From Amoebidium appalachense (Eukaryota; Ichthyosporea), in NCBI GenBank assembly GCA_963693365.1, contig CAVNZM010000011.1:6944001-7008000 (forward strand): DNA of 64,000 bases. The letters run 5' to 3'. The position numbers and the translations under genes were made by a program. Below are positions 14,906 to 26,075 of this stretch, in pieces. Below the pieces are notes generated by a model, which ran no database searches, was not told the origin of the DNA, and saw only the letters and a program-made list of their open reading frames with translations. Every line of letters begins with the position of its first letter. Position 1 is the first letter of the stretch.

Positions 14906-16206
14906 AAGGAAGGGGGGGGGGGGGGGGGGGAAGGCACGTGCATTCATGTGTGTACTTTTGGATGTAGGAAGTAAGTGCTTCCGATTATTCGATGTGGCAG
15001 GTGAACAATTGAAATGCATACAGATGGGATAATAAAAAAACCTCTTGCATGTGCGAAACAAAGCCAACTCAAAATAGTACTATAGCTGTAACATTAGTAC
15101 TATTTTCCCTTATTAATCACTAAGAAGGTAGTTATTCCTACTATCTTTATCTGATTAGTAGGTACTAATTCCCTTCTTTACTACTATTCTTAAGAAGGTA
15201 CTAAATCCTACTGTCTTTATCTGATTAGTAGGTACTTATGTAATCTGGTTTGACGCAAAACATTATCAGATGTAACAGGGCAGAGTAATAGATATGTATG
15301 CACTGGTATAGGGGTCTAAAACTGGATTTTTTGATGCATACATAGATCATATCTCGGATTCGACATTTCGGATGCCTGCATGTTTTCCACCAAACATGTA
15401 GAGCTGGTCCCTGGGGTCTAAACGGAAATTCTAATGTACAGATGATATATCTAACACGTTTTTTTGATATACAGGTCATATACTTCCTGACGATGGTCAC
15501 GACGATATTCATCCCGGGCCAGTTTCTGTCGGGTGTCTACGGCATGAACTTTGATGTCAAACGCCCCCCCCCCAACACAAAAAAAAAAAAAAAAAAAAAA
15601 AAAAAGGAAAGAAAGAGAAAAATCAACACGTAGTAACCAAATCTAATTCGGAATTCTAAATTTACGGTTTCGTTTCTGTTTTCCACCGCGACATGCCAAA
15701 GCTCGCACCCAGTAGCCGGTGGTTCAAGTTTTAAGGATCAGCCCGTTTTAAAATTAATTTTGTTATTCACAGAAGATCACAGAGTCCATTTACACGTAGC
15801 AGCAATATGGATTACATTCCAACCCCGCTTTTTGAATTTTGTTTTATCTTAAAGTTTTACCCGCTCTTAATTTTATTTTTACCTTACGAGTTTATACCCG
15901 CTATTAATTTCAATTTTGTCTTAGAATTTACCCGCTTTAAAAATTCCAATTTTTCAATTTTATTTTGTAATTTACCCGCTTTATTTTGAATTCTATCTTA
16001 AGAGCTTACCCGCTTCTAATCTTACTTTTAGTTTAAAAATTAACCCGCTTTTGATTTTTAAACATCCACAGAACATGCCAGAGCTCCACTCTTCCTACGG
16101 CTACTATGTGTGGTGGGCGGTGGTGTGTTCCATCGTCATCTGCTTCCTGCTGCTTTTCTATTGGTTCCGGTGGCTGCCTAAGCGCTGGGACAGAATGGTG
16201 CTCTAA
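1899..16206 (+). CDS. EF-hand / CorA-type Mg2+ transporter, multi-exon
   Basis: Predicted membrane Mg2+ (divalent cation) channel with an N-terminal calcium-sensing part. Exons: 1899-1982 (tentative start, acidic), 4187-4300, 5755-5925, 7090-7176, 8369-8422, 9629-9727, 10184-10306, 11401-11552, 12093-12167, 12920-13000, 13705-13786, 14597-14701, 15475-15555 and 16072-16206 (TAA). From 4187 on, every junction keeps phase, giving 452 residues. The second exon has an EF-hand loop starting DTNGDGEL (position 12 is Q, not E). The third has [12 protein letters not shown], with acidic residues at 1, 3 and 12. CorA features follow in order: FNLHPLA then [32 protein letters not shown], a long helical segment, the first membrane helix ending YGMNF (the GMN signature), NMPEL, then the second membrane helix and a basic tail. 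The E-helix of EF-hand 1 is missing, so at least one exon between 1983 and 4186 was not found. The donor at 15556 is GTCAAA, a weak site. Family assignment is strong; the 5' end is not. Confidence 0.88.
2389..2732. mobile_element. Palindromic MITE-like element in intron 1 of the CorA gene
   Basis: An AT-rich 344-bp unit bounded by terminal inverted repeats of about 45 bp: TTTTACTATAACACA at the left end and its complement at 2718-2732. The inner part, rich in AGTATAGTATAAGTATATCG, also recurs inverted several times inside, so most of the element can fold back. No coding capacity is visible. The size, long TIRs and AT-rich interior fit a MITE or foldback element. I could not fix a target-site duplication. 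It lies downstream of the exon-1 donor. Confidence 0.7.
2787..2850. repeat. (AT)n microsatellite
   Basis: An uninterrupted TA/AT dinucleotide run of about 60 bp, the only long AT dinucleotide array in the window. It lies 55 bp beyond the MITE-like element in intron 1. Confidence 0.95.
3198..3440 (+). repeat. Two diverged copies of the C-tailed interspersed element
   Basis: Two adjacent copies, at 3198-3262 and 3333-3440, each run into a poly-C tract. The better copy keeps GGGCTCTGCTT, CATGCATACTC, a TTTGCACTCTGTAT segment, GTTGTCCGTT, CTTTGTACTCTGT and CACATTT, in the same order as the near-consensus copy at 8587. They form part of intron 1 of the CorA gene. Divergence is high, so the copies are old. 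Confidence 0.55.
4726..4800 (+). repeat. Diverged copy of the C-tailed interspersed element
   Basis: AATGCATACTCTATATGCG, TTGCAGTTTGCATTGTGCTG and a following CGTGCTCCGTTTCGAAACCCACCC match the order of the family core ahead of a C-rich stretch. It lies in the intron after the first EF-hand exon, between (CA)n arrays. Confidence 0.5.
7930..8367. repeat. Compound (CA)n array with GATAC-marked higher-order units
   Basis: From 7930 to about 8170 the CA background carries repeating 25-45 bp units marked by GATACACACACATGCACACG (GATAC at about 7969, 8011, 8037, 8072, 8116 and 8158). From 8301 it becomes a pure (CA)n run whose last CAG is the splice acceptor of the exon at 8369. The regular spacing indicates tandem duplication of a unit larger than the dinucleotide. 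Confidence 0.8.
8587..8737 (+). repeat. C-tailed interspersed element, near-consensus copy
   Basis: Starts CCTGAGGATGGGCTCTACTT and continues through TTATGCATACTC, TGGTTTGCATTTGCATCGTG, TTATCCGTTGTTCTTCTGTA, CTTCGTACTTTATGGTGCAT and TCAACCC into a poly-C tract. The complementary order is found at 37001, 37261 and 41416 next to poly-G. A second partial copy (GGCTCTATCT, GCATGCATACTCTTTGTG) follows directly at 8737-8800. Confidence 0.75.
9758..9849. repeat. (TG)n array just inside a donor site
   Basis: A long TG run begins 30 bp after the GTAAGT donor at 9728, while the same exon (9629-9727) is preceded by a (CA)n run at 9573-9627. In the pre-mRNA the two runs are complementary across the exon. 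Confidence 0.95.
10469..10790. repeat. (CA)n array followed by poly-G tract
   Basis: Intron after the HPLA/EDRGR exons. A (CA)n run occupies 10479-10544, mixed CA repeats continue to 10665, and a purine block with poly-G occupies 10738-10778, followed by a short poly-T at 10827. No exon is visible between 10307 and 11400. Confidence 0.85.
12172..12301. repeat. (TG)n then poly-G directly after a donor
   Basis: The donor GTACGTGTGTG at 12168 runs straight into (TG)n to about 12241. A poly-G tract then occupies about 12258-12300. Further poly-G tracts sit at 12541-12573 and 12609-12631 in the same intron. Confidence 0.95.
14401..14540. repeat. (AAT)n/(AAC)n trinucleotide array
   Basis: An AT-rich trinucleotide array (ATAATAGTAATA, ACAACAACA, ATAATAATA) lies about 50 bp before the acceptor of the CorA exon at 14597. 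It is the only sizeable trinucleotide array in the window. Its ORFs (poly-Asn, poly-Ile) are repeat translations. Confidence 0.9.
15100..15240. repeat. Two-copy direct repeat of about 70 bp in a CorA intron
   Basis: TAAGAAGGTA, CCTACT(A/G)TCTTTATCTG and ATTAGTAGGTACT occur at 15121-15169 and again at 15191-15237, with small differences. Short inverted pieces (TAGTACTA, AGTACTAT) surround them. Confidence 0.7.
15815..16060 (+). repeat. ACCCGCTT-containing tandem repeat before the last CorA exon
   Basis: The octamer ACCCGCTT or close variants (ACCCGCTC, ACCCGCTA) recurs at about 15824, 15868, 15896, 15928, 15974, 16007 and 16042. Each is followed by an AT-rich TTTTAATTTT-like stretch, giving an irregular unit of about 30-45 bp. 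The last unit lies about 25 bp before the acceptor of exon 16072. It could be a decayed minisatellite that now supplies the pyrimidine tract. Confidence 0.7.
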
Positions 16207-16782
16207 AAATTTAATGTATTTTTAAAATTTAATAAATTGATACATTTTTTAACTTCTAACAGGATTTGAAGGTATCAAACGATAAACCATAAAGGGTTTT
16301 TTTTTTTTCTTTTGATGATGATTCTTTTGATGTGATGAGTTTGAAGAGATAGGGGATATGGAGAGTGACGGAACGTACAGGTTCCACGTTGAATCTTTTT
16401 TTTTTTTTTTTGGAGGGGGTGGGTGTTGGGGGGGGGGGGGGGGGGGGGGGGGGGTAGATCTGGTGGTTGTGGTTTGTAGAACATGGGCTATTCTTCCACT
16501 CCTGCATGTTGTAATTTTGCATTTAAGAAAAAAAAGGAGTTGTGGTTTTTGACAGGGATGAGTTTGGATATTTGTATAGACTTAGTGAAAGGCATTGGGA
16601 AGACAACCAGTGTTGGGTTCTGGGTATACGAATGGGTCTCCCATGGGAAGCAGAAATCGTATAATACATTTTTTTTTTTGTATTGTTTTGTTTGCTTTGT
16701 TTTGCTTTGCTTTGCTCTACTTTTTTATTTTACTTCATTTTGCTTTCGTTTTTATTTTTTTATTTATTTATTTTTTTTTTTT

Positions 16783-16814
<32 letters not shown>

Positions 16815-16943
16815 TTAGATGTGTTGGGCACCGTAGTTGTAGCACGAAAGTTGCATATGAAGACATGAACACAATGCATTTTCAGATTTATAGCTCTCTT
16901 CTTCTCTAAGCACACACACCGTGGCACACACACTGAGTGTACA

Positions 16944-16996
<53 letters not shown>

Positions 16997-17910
16997 CAAC
17001 GTAAGTGTGGGAATGAATGTACACACAGAGTATCTCACTGTAGGGAAAATGTCGAATAGTTCAGGCTCTTGATGACAAGAATGTTTTTGCATGTACTTTC
17101 CTTGCAAATTTTCCATTTGTTATAACTTTTAACAATTGTTTTGATTGGCACAGGTTTATAAATTTTCGTAGGTCTATGACAATTGTCAGGTGGATAATGA
17201 TTTTTCGATAGTGAAATTTCACCTAAATCATAAATTTCAAGTAGATAGTTGTAGACGGTATACGTACACGAGGTGCAGGCCACTGGGATAAATTGGATAA
17301 TTCTGGGGGGATATACCCCAGATAAATAAAATGATGCCGTCAACTGGCTTGGGGCAACCGCAGTCAAAAGGATCGATCGCGATCTTCCCACTCTTTTCCT
17401 CCTGGTACGTGTGCGCATGCATATGCAACACAGTCATGCACACACGTGCTCAGTCAAGCCATGTCGGGCTCCCGATCACATCAAAACCATATGTGATCGT
17501 TGAACAAGCAGTATGATTCCTCAAAAATAGCAGTTAACTATCCAATAAGATCGCCACTCCGGGCTCATCAGATAAAATGCAACCAATCAAGATTCGCATT
17601 TGCACATTCCTATTCTCTTAAATTTTAACAACGCACATGGCCATCGCGACCAGGCACAAAACACGACACGTGTTTCGTAAACGACCGTGCGCGCTGCATC
17701 CACACTCCACCACATTTACGCACAAGGGGCGGCATGCACACCTCCGCATAGAGCCAAACGCTGGCAACATGGCCGTGTTTGAGCCGTTGCCGTAGGACTA
17801 GTACAACACGAGTTATTAGTTTTGCGACATGGGCACTTTGTGAGGAAAAACGAAACTTACTAAAACGTCAAAAACTCTAGAAAAACATAAGAACATCAAT
17901 AGGCCGCACG
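16207..17910. other. Intergenic region downstream of the CorA gene
   Basis: The CorA 3' flank carries AT-rich sequence with AATAAA-like strings (AATTTAATAAATTG at 16229) that could serve as a polyadenylation signal. Poly-T/poly-G runs occupy 16397-16454 and 16767-16813, and a (CA)n run is at 16937-16995. The rest looks like unique non-coding sequence. I see no open frame with supporting splice sites. Confidence 0.5.
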
Positions 17911-18414
17911 AACTTCATGCTGCCTTCTTCAACCATGACGAGCAGCACCAACACCCTGCTTGTCTAGTGTCCTCTACCATGCCGAGCAGCACCAACACCC
18001 TGCTCTAGTGTCTTCTACCATGCCGAGCAGCACCAACACCCTGCTCTAGTGTCTCCTACCCTGCCGAGCAGCACCAACACCCTGTTCTAGTGTCTTCTAC
18101 CATGCCGAGCAGCACCAACACCCTGCGCTAGTGTCTTCTACCATGCCGAGCAGCACCAACACCCTGCTCTAGTGTCTTCTACCATGCCGAGCAGCACCAA
18201 CACCCTGCTCTACCTTCTTCCACCATGACGAGCAGCACCAACACCCTGCTTGTCTAGTGTCCTCTACCATGCCGAGCAGCACCAACACCCTGCTCTAGTG
18301 TCTTCTACCATGCCGAGCAGCACCAACACCCTGCTCTAGTCTTCTACCATGCCGAGCAGCACCAACACACTGCTCTTCTTTCTTTCTTTTCCACCATGCA
18401 GAGCAGCACGAACA
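17911..18414 (+). repeat. Minisatellite, about 12 units of about 41 bp, each with a 9-codon ORF
   Basis: Units run ACCATGCCGAGCAGCACCAA then CACCCTGCTCTAGTGTCTTCT. Twelve are countable; two (the first and the eighth) share an ACCATGACG...CTTGTCTAG variant, which suggests an older block duplication. In most units ATG has a purine at -3 and opens MPSSTNTLL followed by TAG (or MTSSTNTLLV), so the repeat is also a row of identical tiny ORFs. The unit length is not a multiple of three, so it cannot encode one long repeat protein. The last unit (18396) reads on to a 63-codon frame of no recognised family. Confidence 0.9.
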
Positions 18415-18866
18415 CGCTGCTTCGTCTTATTGTATTGTTTCCAACTTTCCGAACATTTTTTCTTGCTTATACCCTTTTATTTTCCCCCGGGTCACTCCTG
18501 GCTAGGTGTTGGTTGAGGCGAGTTTGCTCAATCCCCACTAGCGTGACTGCGGCAACCCCGTGGGCTAAGAATTGCCAGAATATGTAGTGACAGTCGGGAT
18601 TATGTATCCTGAAATATAGTTGCACTATGTAGAGAGCACATTCGTGTGTCTACTGTGGAAGACGTTAGCTCCCCTTAGGCAGTGCCTCCGGGAGTGAAAC
18701 GGGATAAAATAAAATTAAAACAAATGCACACACGTGGCATATTTACACAAGCGCGCGCGCACACACACACACAAACACACGTGCACACGCACACACACAA
18801 ACACACAAGTGTAAGCACACGACACACACGTGCGTGCACACATGTTTTCACACACACATGTTTTAA

Positions 18867-18924
<58 letters not shown>

Positions 18925-20440
18925 ACACACTAAGAAAAACATTGGGCCATGGCCACCCGGTGATGCACATCAGCTTCCATGAGACGCACATGGCACAGAT
19001 AAGGGTATCTGATGTAACTTAATCAGTACACTCTATATTGGAGGGTTTTCGTTGGGGAGCCACTTCAAGTCATCCAATCCATCATGTTCGATCTAGTTTG
19101 CACGGGCCGTTCGCCCGGAGGCCAAAATCGACCAGATTTGAAAAGTAGAAATCATAAACGGCGGCCAAAGTGGACAAAAATACACCAAGCACATGTACAT
19201 ATGTCTTTCGTTGTGTCCCATAAAAAAAACGGCGTGTTCCTATGTGTCCGCACTTGTTATGAACACGTGATTTGTGTCGATTTTGTCAACCGCGGCGGGG
19301 TTTCTTTTAAGACAGTTACGTAATATGAATCCCCGTAAAGATATTAGCAAATCGGATTGATGCACTTATCAGCCGATCGATTCCAGGGTTGGAATCCGTG
19401 AATCCCGGACAGCCCTTTGCCGCCAGCCTTCGAAAATTTGGGGGCCGCTCAGTGAAAATATAGACACAGTTAGGCAAAACACCCACGAGAAACAGGAAAA
19501 CGTGGTCGACCCCGGTGTTTCTTGGGTTTTTTATAAAGTAGAAAACATATACTAAGTTAGGCAAAAATTCCTAGCGTCATGACTATTACGCGTCAGGCGC
19601 TATTTATTTTCGAAGCTCGCTGATGCATCTATTTTTGAAAATGATGCAAAAATGCATCGGCGAACGGCTAGGGGCTAACTCTCAATAGTAATTATAAACT
19701 GACTTTTTTGCTACTATTCCTATTTTTTATTTTTTTTATTTTGAGTTTATAAATACTATCTTTGCATCTGGTAAGCTCCCATGCAGAACCTCCTACCCAA
19801 ATGCCGCACGCAAACTAAAGAAACAAACATGTTTGATAATTTGCAATTGGGATGTGATTGGTTGGAGGTTTGTTTACATTGAACAATTTCTATGGCCGGC
19901 GAATTAAATGACTGCAAAAAAAGCCGTGGACTTGCATACAGCAAACATGTAACATGATGTGCCCCTTGGATTCTGTGTGTCAGGGTCATTTGCTATTGAT
20001 GGGATGCAAAAGGTTTTGGCGGTTTGTCTGTCTGTGTGTGTGTGTCGTTGGGTTGGGAGTGGAAGGCGGCTGAGGGGAGATCGGGGGGGGGGGGGGGGGG
20101 GGGGGGTCTGGGGCTGTCGTATATAAGGCCACTCATACTCAAATTCTGCATGCAAGCCATATTTCGCAGCTTTATTTTTACGCCAGAATCTGGCCGGCCT
20201 AGTGCGGGAGACGCCGGATGGCAGATATATAAATATATCTCTGGTGAATATCCCAGACTGTATATCACACAAAAGATTATTTGCTACACGGGGACGTGTG
20301 CTTTCTCTAAGCCCAAATAGGGGCTTTTGTTAGATATATTCTTATTTTTCTATGGTTTAAACCTATCGTCTTTTGTTTACGAATAGGACAACAAACGGGA
20401 AAGGGGATCATAAAATTACAGATATACACCGCAACATCCC
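18415..20440. other. Intergenic region between convergent genes
   Basis: Lies between the minisatellite and the stop codon of the minus-strand cysteine-rich gene. It holds a mixed CA array (18725-18930), a poly-G run (20085-20107) and a short hairpin at 19617-19665 (CTCGCTGATGCAT against ATGCATCGGCGAAC). Otherwise nothing with coding support is seen. Confidence 0.5.
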
Positions 20441-20465
20441 ACGAAATACCGCTGTTTCTTATAAT

Positions 20466-20685
20466 TTACACGTCGTTATATCCAGGAATTGTCAGCGAGA
20501 TATCTAGCTGTTTTCCATGTGGCTCCGTCACGTCGCAGATACCCTTAACGTCCCTGGCCTGAAGGAAGAGAGAAAAAGGAAAGAGTCAGCTTCGGGGATT
20601 TTACACACATTTTTTCTTTGTTCTTTTCTTTTTTTTTTTTTTTCTTTTTTTTTCCCCCTTTTTGCAGCGGGGTGGAGAGGGAAAA

Positions 20686-20727
<42 letters not shown>

Positions 20728-21244
20728 TAAGCTGTGCAGGCAGAACGTGATTATGTATGTGGTCATTTTTCCTTCTCTTTTCTTTTCCTTTTTTTTTTTT
20801 TTTTTTTTTTTTGTCGTTTTTCTTATTGTAGTAGTGGTGAGTGTGTGTTAAGGGGCGCGGCGGGGAGGGGGGGGGGGGGGGGGGGGAGGCAGGTAGCGAG
20901 CGAGAGAGAGGGGGGGGGGGGAGGGGGGAGGTCCTCACTCCTGAAATTCACGCCTCTCGGCAAGGTGGTGGCTGCACCGCCCAAATTGCACCCGCTATCT
21001 GTCAAGACCTTCTTCACGCACGCTTCGCCGGATCCCCCGGGACACGTTTTTTCATCAACTTTTACACCGCAGGTACACTGACGACACATTTTCTGAACCT
21101 TTGAGCCCACGGCTATCGCGTTCGTGCAGTATTTGTATTTGATCAGGGCGACGGCGGCAGGGGTGCATACGGCTCCCACGTTGCTCGCTTCTTTGATCAC
21201 GCACCCTTCCTCCACGGATTTTTCGCACTTGGGCGTAACCTGTT

Positions 21245-21287
<43 letters not shown>

Positions 21288-22109
21288 AGAGGGGCAGGGG
21301 GGCAGGGGGGAGGAGGGTGGGGGAAGGAGGGTGGTGAAGGAGGGTTGGAGAAGAGGAGGAAGGGGATGGGGATGGGGGGAGGGGGGGGGGGGGGGGGGGA
21401 AGAAGATTAGAATGCATTAAGGAGTGCCAAAGCACACATTTATCACCATGATGCAAATAATTCTGAAGAGCACGCACAAAGAATACGGGTAGAAGCAAAT
21501 TGTAAGTTGTGTTTTTGTGTGTGTTTGAGTGTGTGTGTGTGTGTACACGGGGAGGCGAAGGGGAGGGTAAGACTCTCCAGAACGACACAAAATCAATCAT
21601 GAGTGGGTGGGTAAATGGGAGAGGGATTCATTGATCCCCTTGTGTGTGTGTGTGTGTGTGTGTGCGCACACACATGCGTAGACACACGCGTTCCGTGTGA
21701 ACATGCAGGTGGCGGTTGGTGGGTGGGTGTATGTGTGTGTGTGTGTGTCCGGAGGAGGGGTTGGGGTGTGGTGTAGAATACGTTTTACAGGGTACAAAGT
21801 GTACATCCTCGGGCACACACACACACACACACACACACACTCATTGGGAAGGGATGGGGGGGGGGGGGGGGGGGGGGGAAGGGGAAGGGGAGGGGAGGGG
21901 AAAGGGGGTGGGGTGGGAGGTTCTTACCACGTCCAAGCACGGGCCCATGTTCACAGCGGGGGAGAAGCTATTTGTGCTGCGACCCCCTTGGCGATTTTGA
22001 CAATTTCTTGAACCTGGAATATAATTAGACTCGGTTAGCCCATGTGTATGGTGTGCGGGTTGTACTTTATAGAAAATCCCTCCACCCACACATCAACACC
22101 ACCAAACAC

Positions 22110-22144
<35 letters not shown>

Positions 22145-22197
22145 ACCTGACTTATAATGAAGCGCAAGACTAAAATCAAAATACAACAACTTGATAC

Positions 22198-22240
<43 letters not shown>

Positions 22241-22888
22241 AAAAAAAAAAAATCAAAAAAAAAATCAAAAAACGGGAAAGAAAAGGAAAAAAAGTTGAAA
22301 ATAACTACAAACGATGACATCTCATCTCTTTGAAAATACACACCTCGCATGCATCGTTCTCACTTAGTCCCCCCCCCCCCCCCCCCCAAAAAAAAAAAAA
22401 AAAAAAAAACCTAAATTTTGAATTTTTAACTGAAAACTTATAAAAAAGTTATCCACCCACCTGGTCGTTCTCGCTTATCTTGCACATCAGCACCTCCTCA
22501 GGGGCCTTCACATTCTTGCTGGTCTGATCTACCGCGATCTGATCTTGCATTGCCTGATCTACCGCCTTATCGATTATCATTTTTGGCGGTTCGGGCTCTT
22601 TGTCCACCTTCTTCGGGTCGGGGTTTGGAACCACGAAAGGGACTTTCGGGTCTTTCAGGTCGGGCTTCAGCATGTTGAGTTGGTCCCTCACGATCTGAAC
22701 CGTGTTGCAAGTCTTGTCCAGTTTTGCAATATCCAGTTCGATGGTGGGGGCGGGCCCTACTTTTCCATTGAGATAGAGCCTGCATCCTCCCTTGAGGAGT
22801 TCGTTACGAAGGCACCCGATGTTGGTGTTTCCTTTGCATGTCTGGCGCGCAACCTGAATATGTCGTGTACGTGTACATACGTGTACAT

Positions 22889-22946
<58 letters not shown>

Positions 22947-23122
22947 GTGTTTGTTTTTTGTTTTTTATTTTTTATTTTTTATTTTTTTTTGGGGGGGGAG
23001 GGGGGGAAGAGGGGAAGGGCGGTCAGTTAAAATGCGGAACAGGTTACGAAACATTCACACTTGCAAGTGGCAACACAATGCAGATTGCAAAAGAACACGT
23101 CAAATGTGTGTGTGTGTGTCAC

Positions 23123-23204
<82 letters not shown>

Positions 23205-23367
23205 GGGGGGGAGGGGGGGCCGAAGGGGAAGCAACAGAACGTGTGTGCGCATCTGTATCATGATGGCTGAAATACAAACCAGCGGGCATTCCCAAGCCCT
23301 TTTTTTCTTCTTTTCTTTCTTTCGTTCTTCCTTTCTTTCTTTCTTTCCCCTATTTTGCCACGGGATG

Positions 23368-23398
<31 letters not shown>

Positions 23399-25585
23399 AG
23401 GAAGCAGGAGAGGGCCGGGAGAGAGGGAAGGTGTGAGCGTACCGAAGTCACTTACCCTCATCTTTGTGACGCAGTACTGTGTGGTGAACCTGAAGAGCTC
23501 GACCTGCTTGCACTTTCCTTGGAACTTGCACACGTTAGCAGCAATACATTCATCGTAGCTGTCCATCTTGGTCGTGGGCTCGCAGACTTTTTGCACGCTC
23601 TCGGCGCAAGTGTCGCTGATCTGATCGTTCTTGAAGTCGTCGTCGTTCGCCTGTGAAATTTCGGAAATTTGGGGAGATTTGTAGAGTGTAAGTTACGTTT
23701 TTTAGGCTTTTAGGCTGTCACATTCTCTGAGTTGTCAGTGGTCTGGCACACACACTCGCGGCGTGCACACGCACACGCACACATACACACACACACACAC
23801 ACACCAAGAGAAAATGAAGAAGAAAGACATCAGAAAATGGTGTTTGCTAATCCTGAACGCCAACCCCCCCTTCCCCGCCCTTCACGTCTCTTCCTCCCAA
23901 ACTGATAAAAATAACAAAAGAACACTCGTGCAGAAAAAATGGCCTTAGACATAGTTTAAGGCACGACACACCCCTCAAAAACCCCCACCCATACCTTATC
24001 GAGTTTATCAACGAGGGATCCAGTATCAAAACCCTCCCCTCCCCCCCCCTCCCCCCCGCTCTTCCTCCCAAAACAAATAATAAAAATAAAAATGAAAGAA
24101 AAACCCCAAACAATTCCGATTAAAACCCCCCCACCCATACCTTATCGAGTTTTTCAGCAATGTAATCAGCGTTTATTCCAGCCCTTTCAGCCAGCGTACA
24201 CTCCCCATCGAGCTTGTTTGCGTTTTCGGCGATAATCGGAGCGGGTCGTTCCGCATTTGCGCACCCTGCGGAGAGGTAGGCTTCCTCCTTGCAATCGTTG
24301 CAGTCCGGACCGGGGGAGGTTGCACATACCTTGGCGCATATTTGTTCGACGACCTGATAAAAATATACCATATGGGTGAGTGTTATTGGTTGGTTTTGGG
24401 ATTTAGATATGCATGTGGGATGTGTGGAATGTGTGGAATGTGATGCAATTGCTGTGTAAAGACGTGGTTAAGAGCGGGGTTTTTTAGGGTATTTGTCTCC
24501 ATATCTTGTTTCTCTTTGCAAGAAGAGAACAAAAGTAATATTAAGATTTGCGCACCCAAGAGGTACCCGAGTACAGCAAAAACACCCATGCAGCCATGAA
24601 CGGTGCAGGTTGAAGGGGGAGGGGAGGGGGGAGATGGAGTGGGTGTAGGGGGGCGGTAAGTAAGGAAGCAGGGGGGAAGGGATGGGGTAGGGATGGCTAG
24701 GTGGGTGGGTAGTTGGGTGGGTGGATGGGGGGGGGGGGGGGGGGGGGGGAGGGGGGGGGTGATGTATGCGTTAGAGGTTTGGAAATATGGAGGAGACAAC
24801 AAAGGGCAACAACAAAACGTAACAAAAGTGGGGGAAAATCCCAAAATCAAGCATTTTAGGCGTGCAGGCAGAAGACACTTGAACAGAGCCCCTCATCAGG
24901 GGGGGGGGGGGGGGGGGGGGGTAAGCAAGAAAGCAGGGGGGAAGGGATGGGGTAGGGATGGCTAGGTGGGTGGGTAGTTGGGTGGGTGGATTGGGGGGGG
25001 GGGGGGAGTATTAAAAGATTCTTTTGAAAAAAATAAAAAACACTAAAATTTACCTTCTTGCGCAGTCCACAGAAGCCAGTAAACAGCTTCATCAGCTCCT
25101 TGCTCGTGCATTTTCCGTTGAAGTCGCACACGTAGGCGGCGACGCACGTGTCGTACGTGTCCGCGTTCTTTGCCGGATCGCAAACTTCCATCACTTTTGC
25201 CGCGCAATCGTCCGTAATCCCATCGTTGTCCAGATCGACGTCTCCGACGGGGGTGGGGGTGGTGGCGGGCAGAGGCTGCTTCGGGGGCTGTGCGATTGGC
25301 TGAACGACAGAAGGCGGCGTAACGGGATTGACCTGCGGCGCGATCGGCACAATCGGCGGTGTAATCGGCTTAATCGGCACGATCGGAGGGGAAATCGGGG
25401 GTTTGGGGATGTCGTCGGTGGTTTGCACCGGGAGAAGGTCGCACCCGGCTGCATTTGTGATCTTGAGGACGCACGCCTTGCAGGCTTCGTTTTTGATCGC
25501 ACAGACACTCTTGCAGTCGTTATCGGCTCCCATTGCGACTTCGGCACGTGCCTTGCAGTAGTTACGGGTGAAGGTGACGAGCTCC

Positions 25586-25648
<63 letters not shown>

Positions 25649-26042
25649 GGTGGGTGTCTGTGTGTGTTTGGGGGGTGTGTGTGTCTGTGTGTGTTTGGGG
25701 GGGGGGGGATGGAGGGGGGAAAGGGGGGGGGGGGAGGGGAGGGGGAGAGAGAGTGTGTGTATGTGTTGGTGGGGGGAGGGGAGGGTGGGGGGGGTTGTGT
25801 GTGTGTGTGTGTGTGTGTGCACTTGTGCTTTGTGTAAGCCAGTGGGTGTATATGCTTGGGGAGATTGGGGAACCTTCCAGTAAGAGTGTGAAAACAAAAA
25901 ATATCAGGAGGGGTTGTGTTAAGGCAGCAAATAGACAAGGGAGTGTGTTTGGGGAGGAAGGGGGGGGGGGGGGGGGGGGGGGGGGGAGAAGCACAACAAC
26001 GTAGAGTGAGCGGAGGGGAAGAGAAAGAGGCGAACAGAGAGA

Positions 26043-26075
<33 letters not shown>

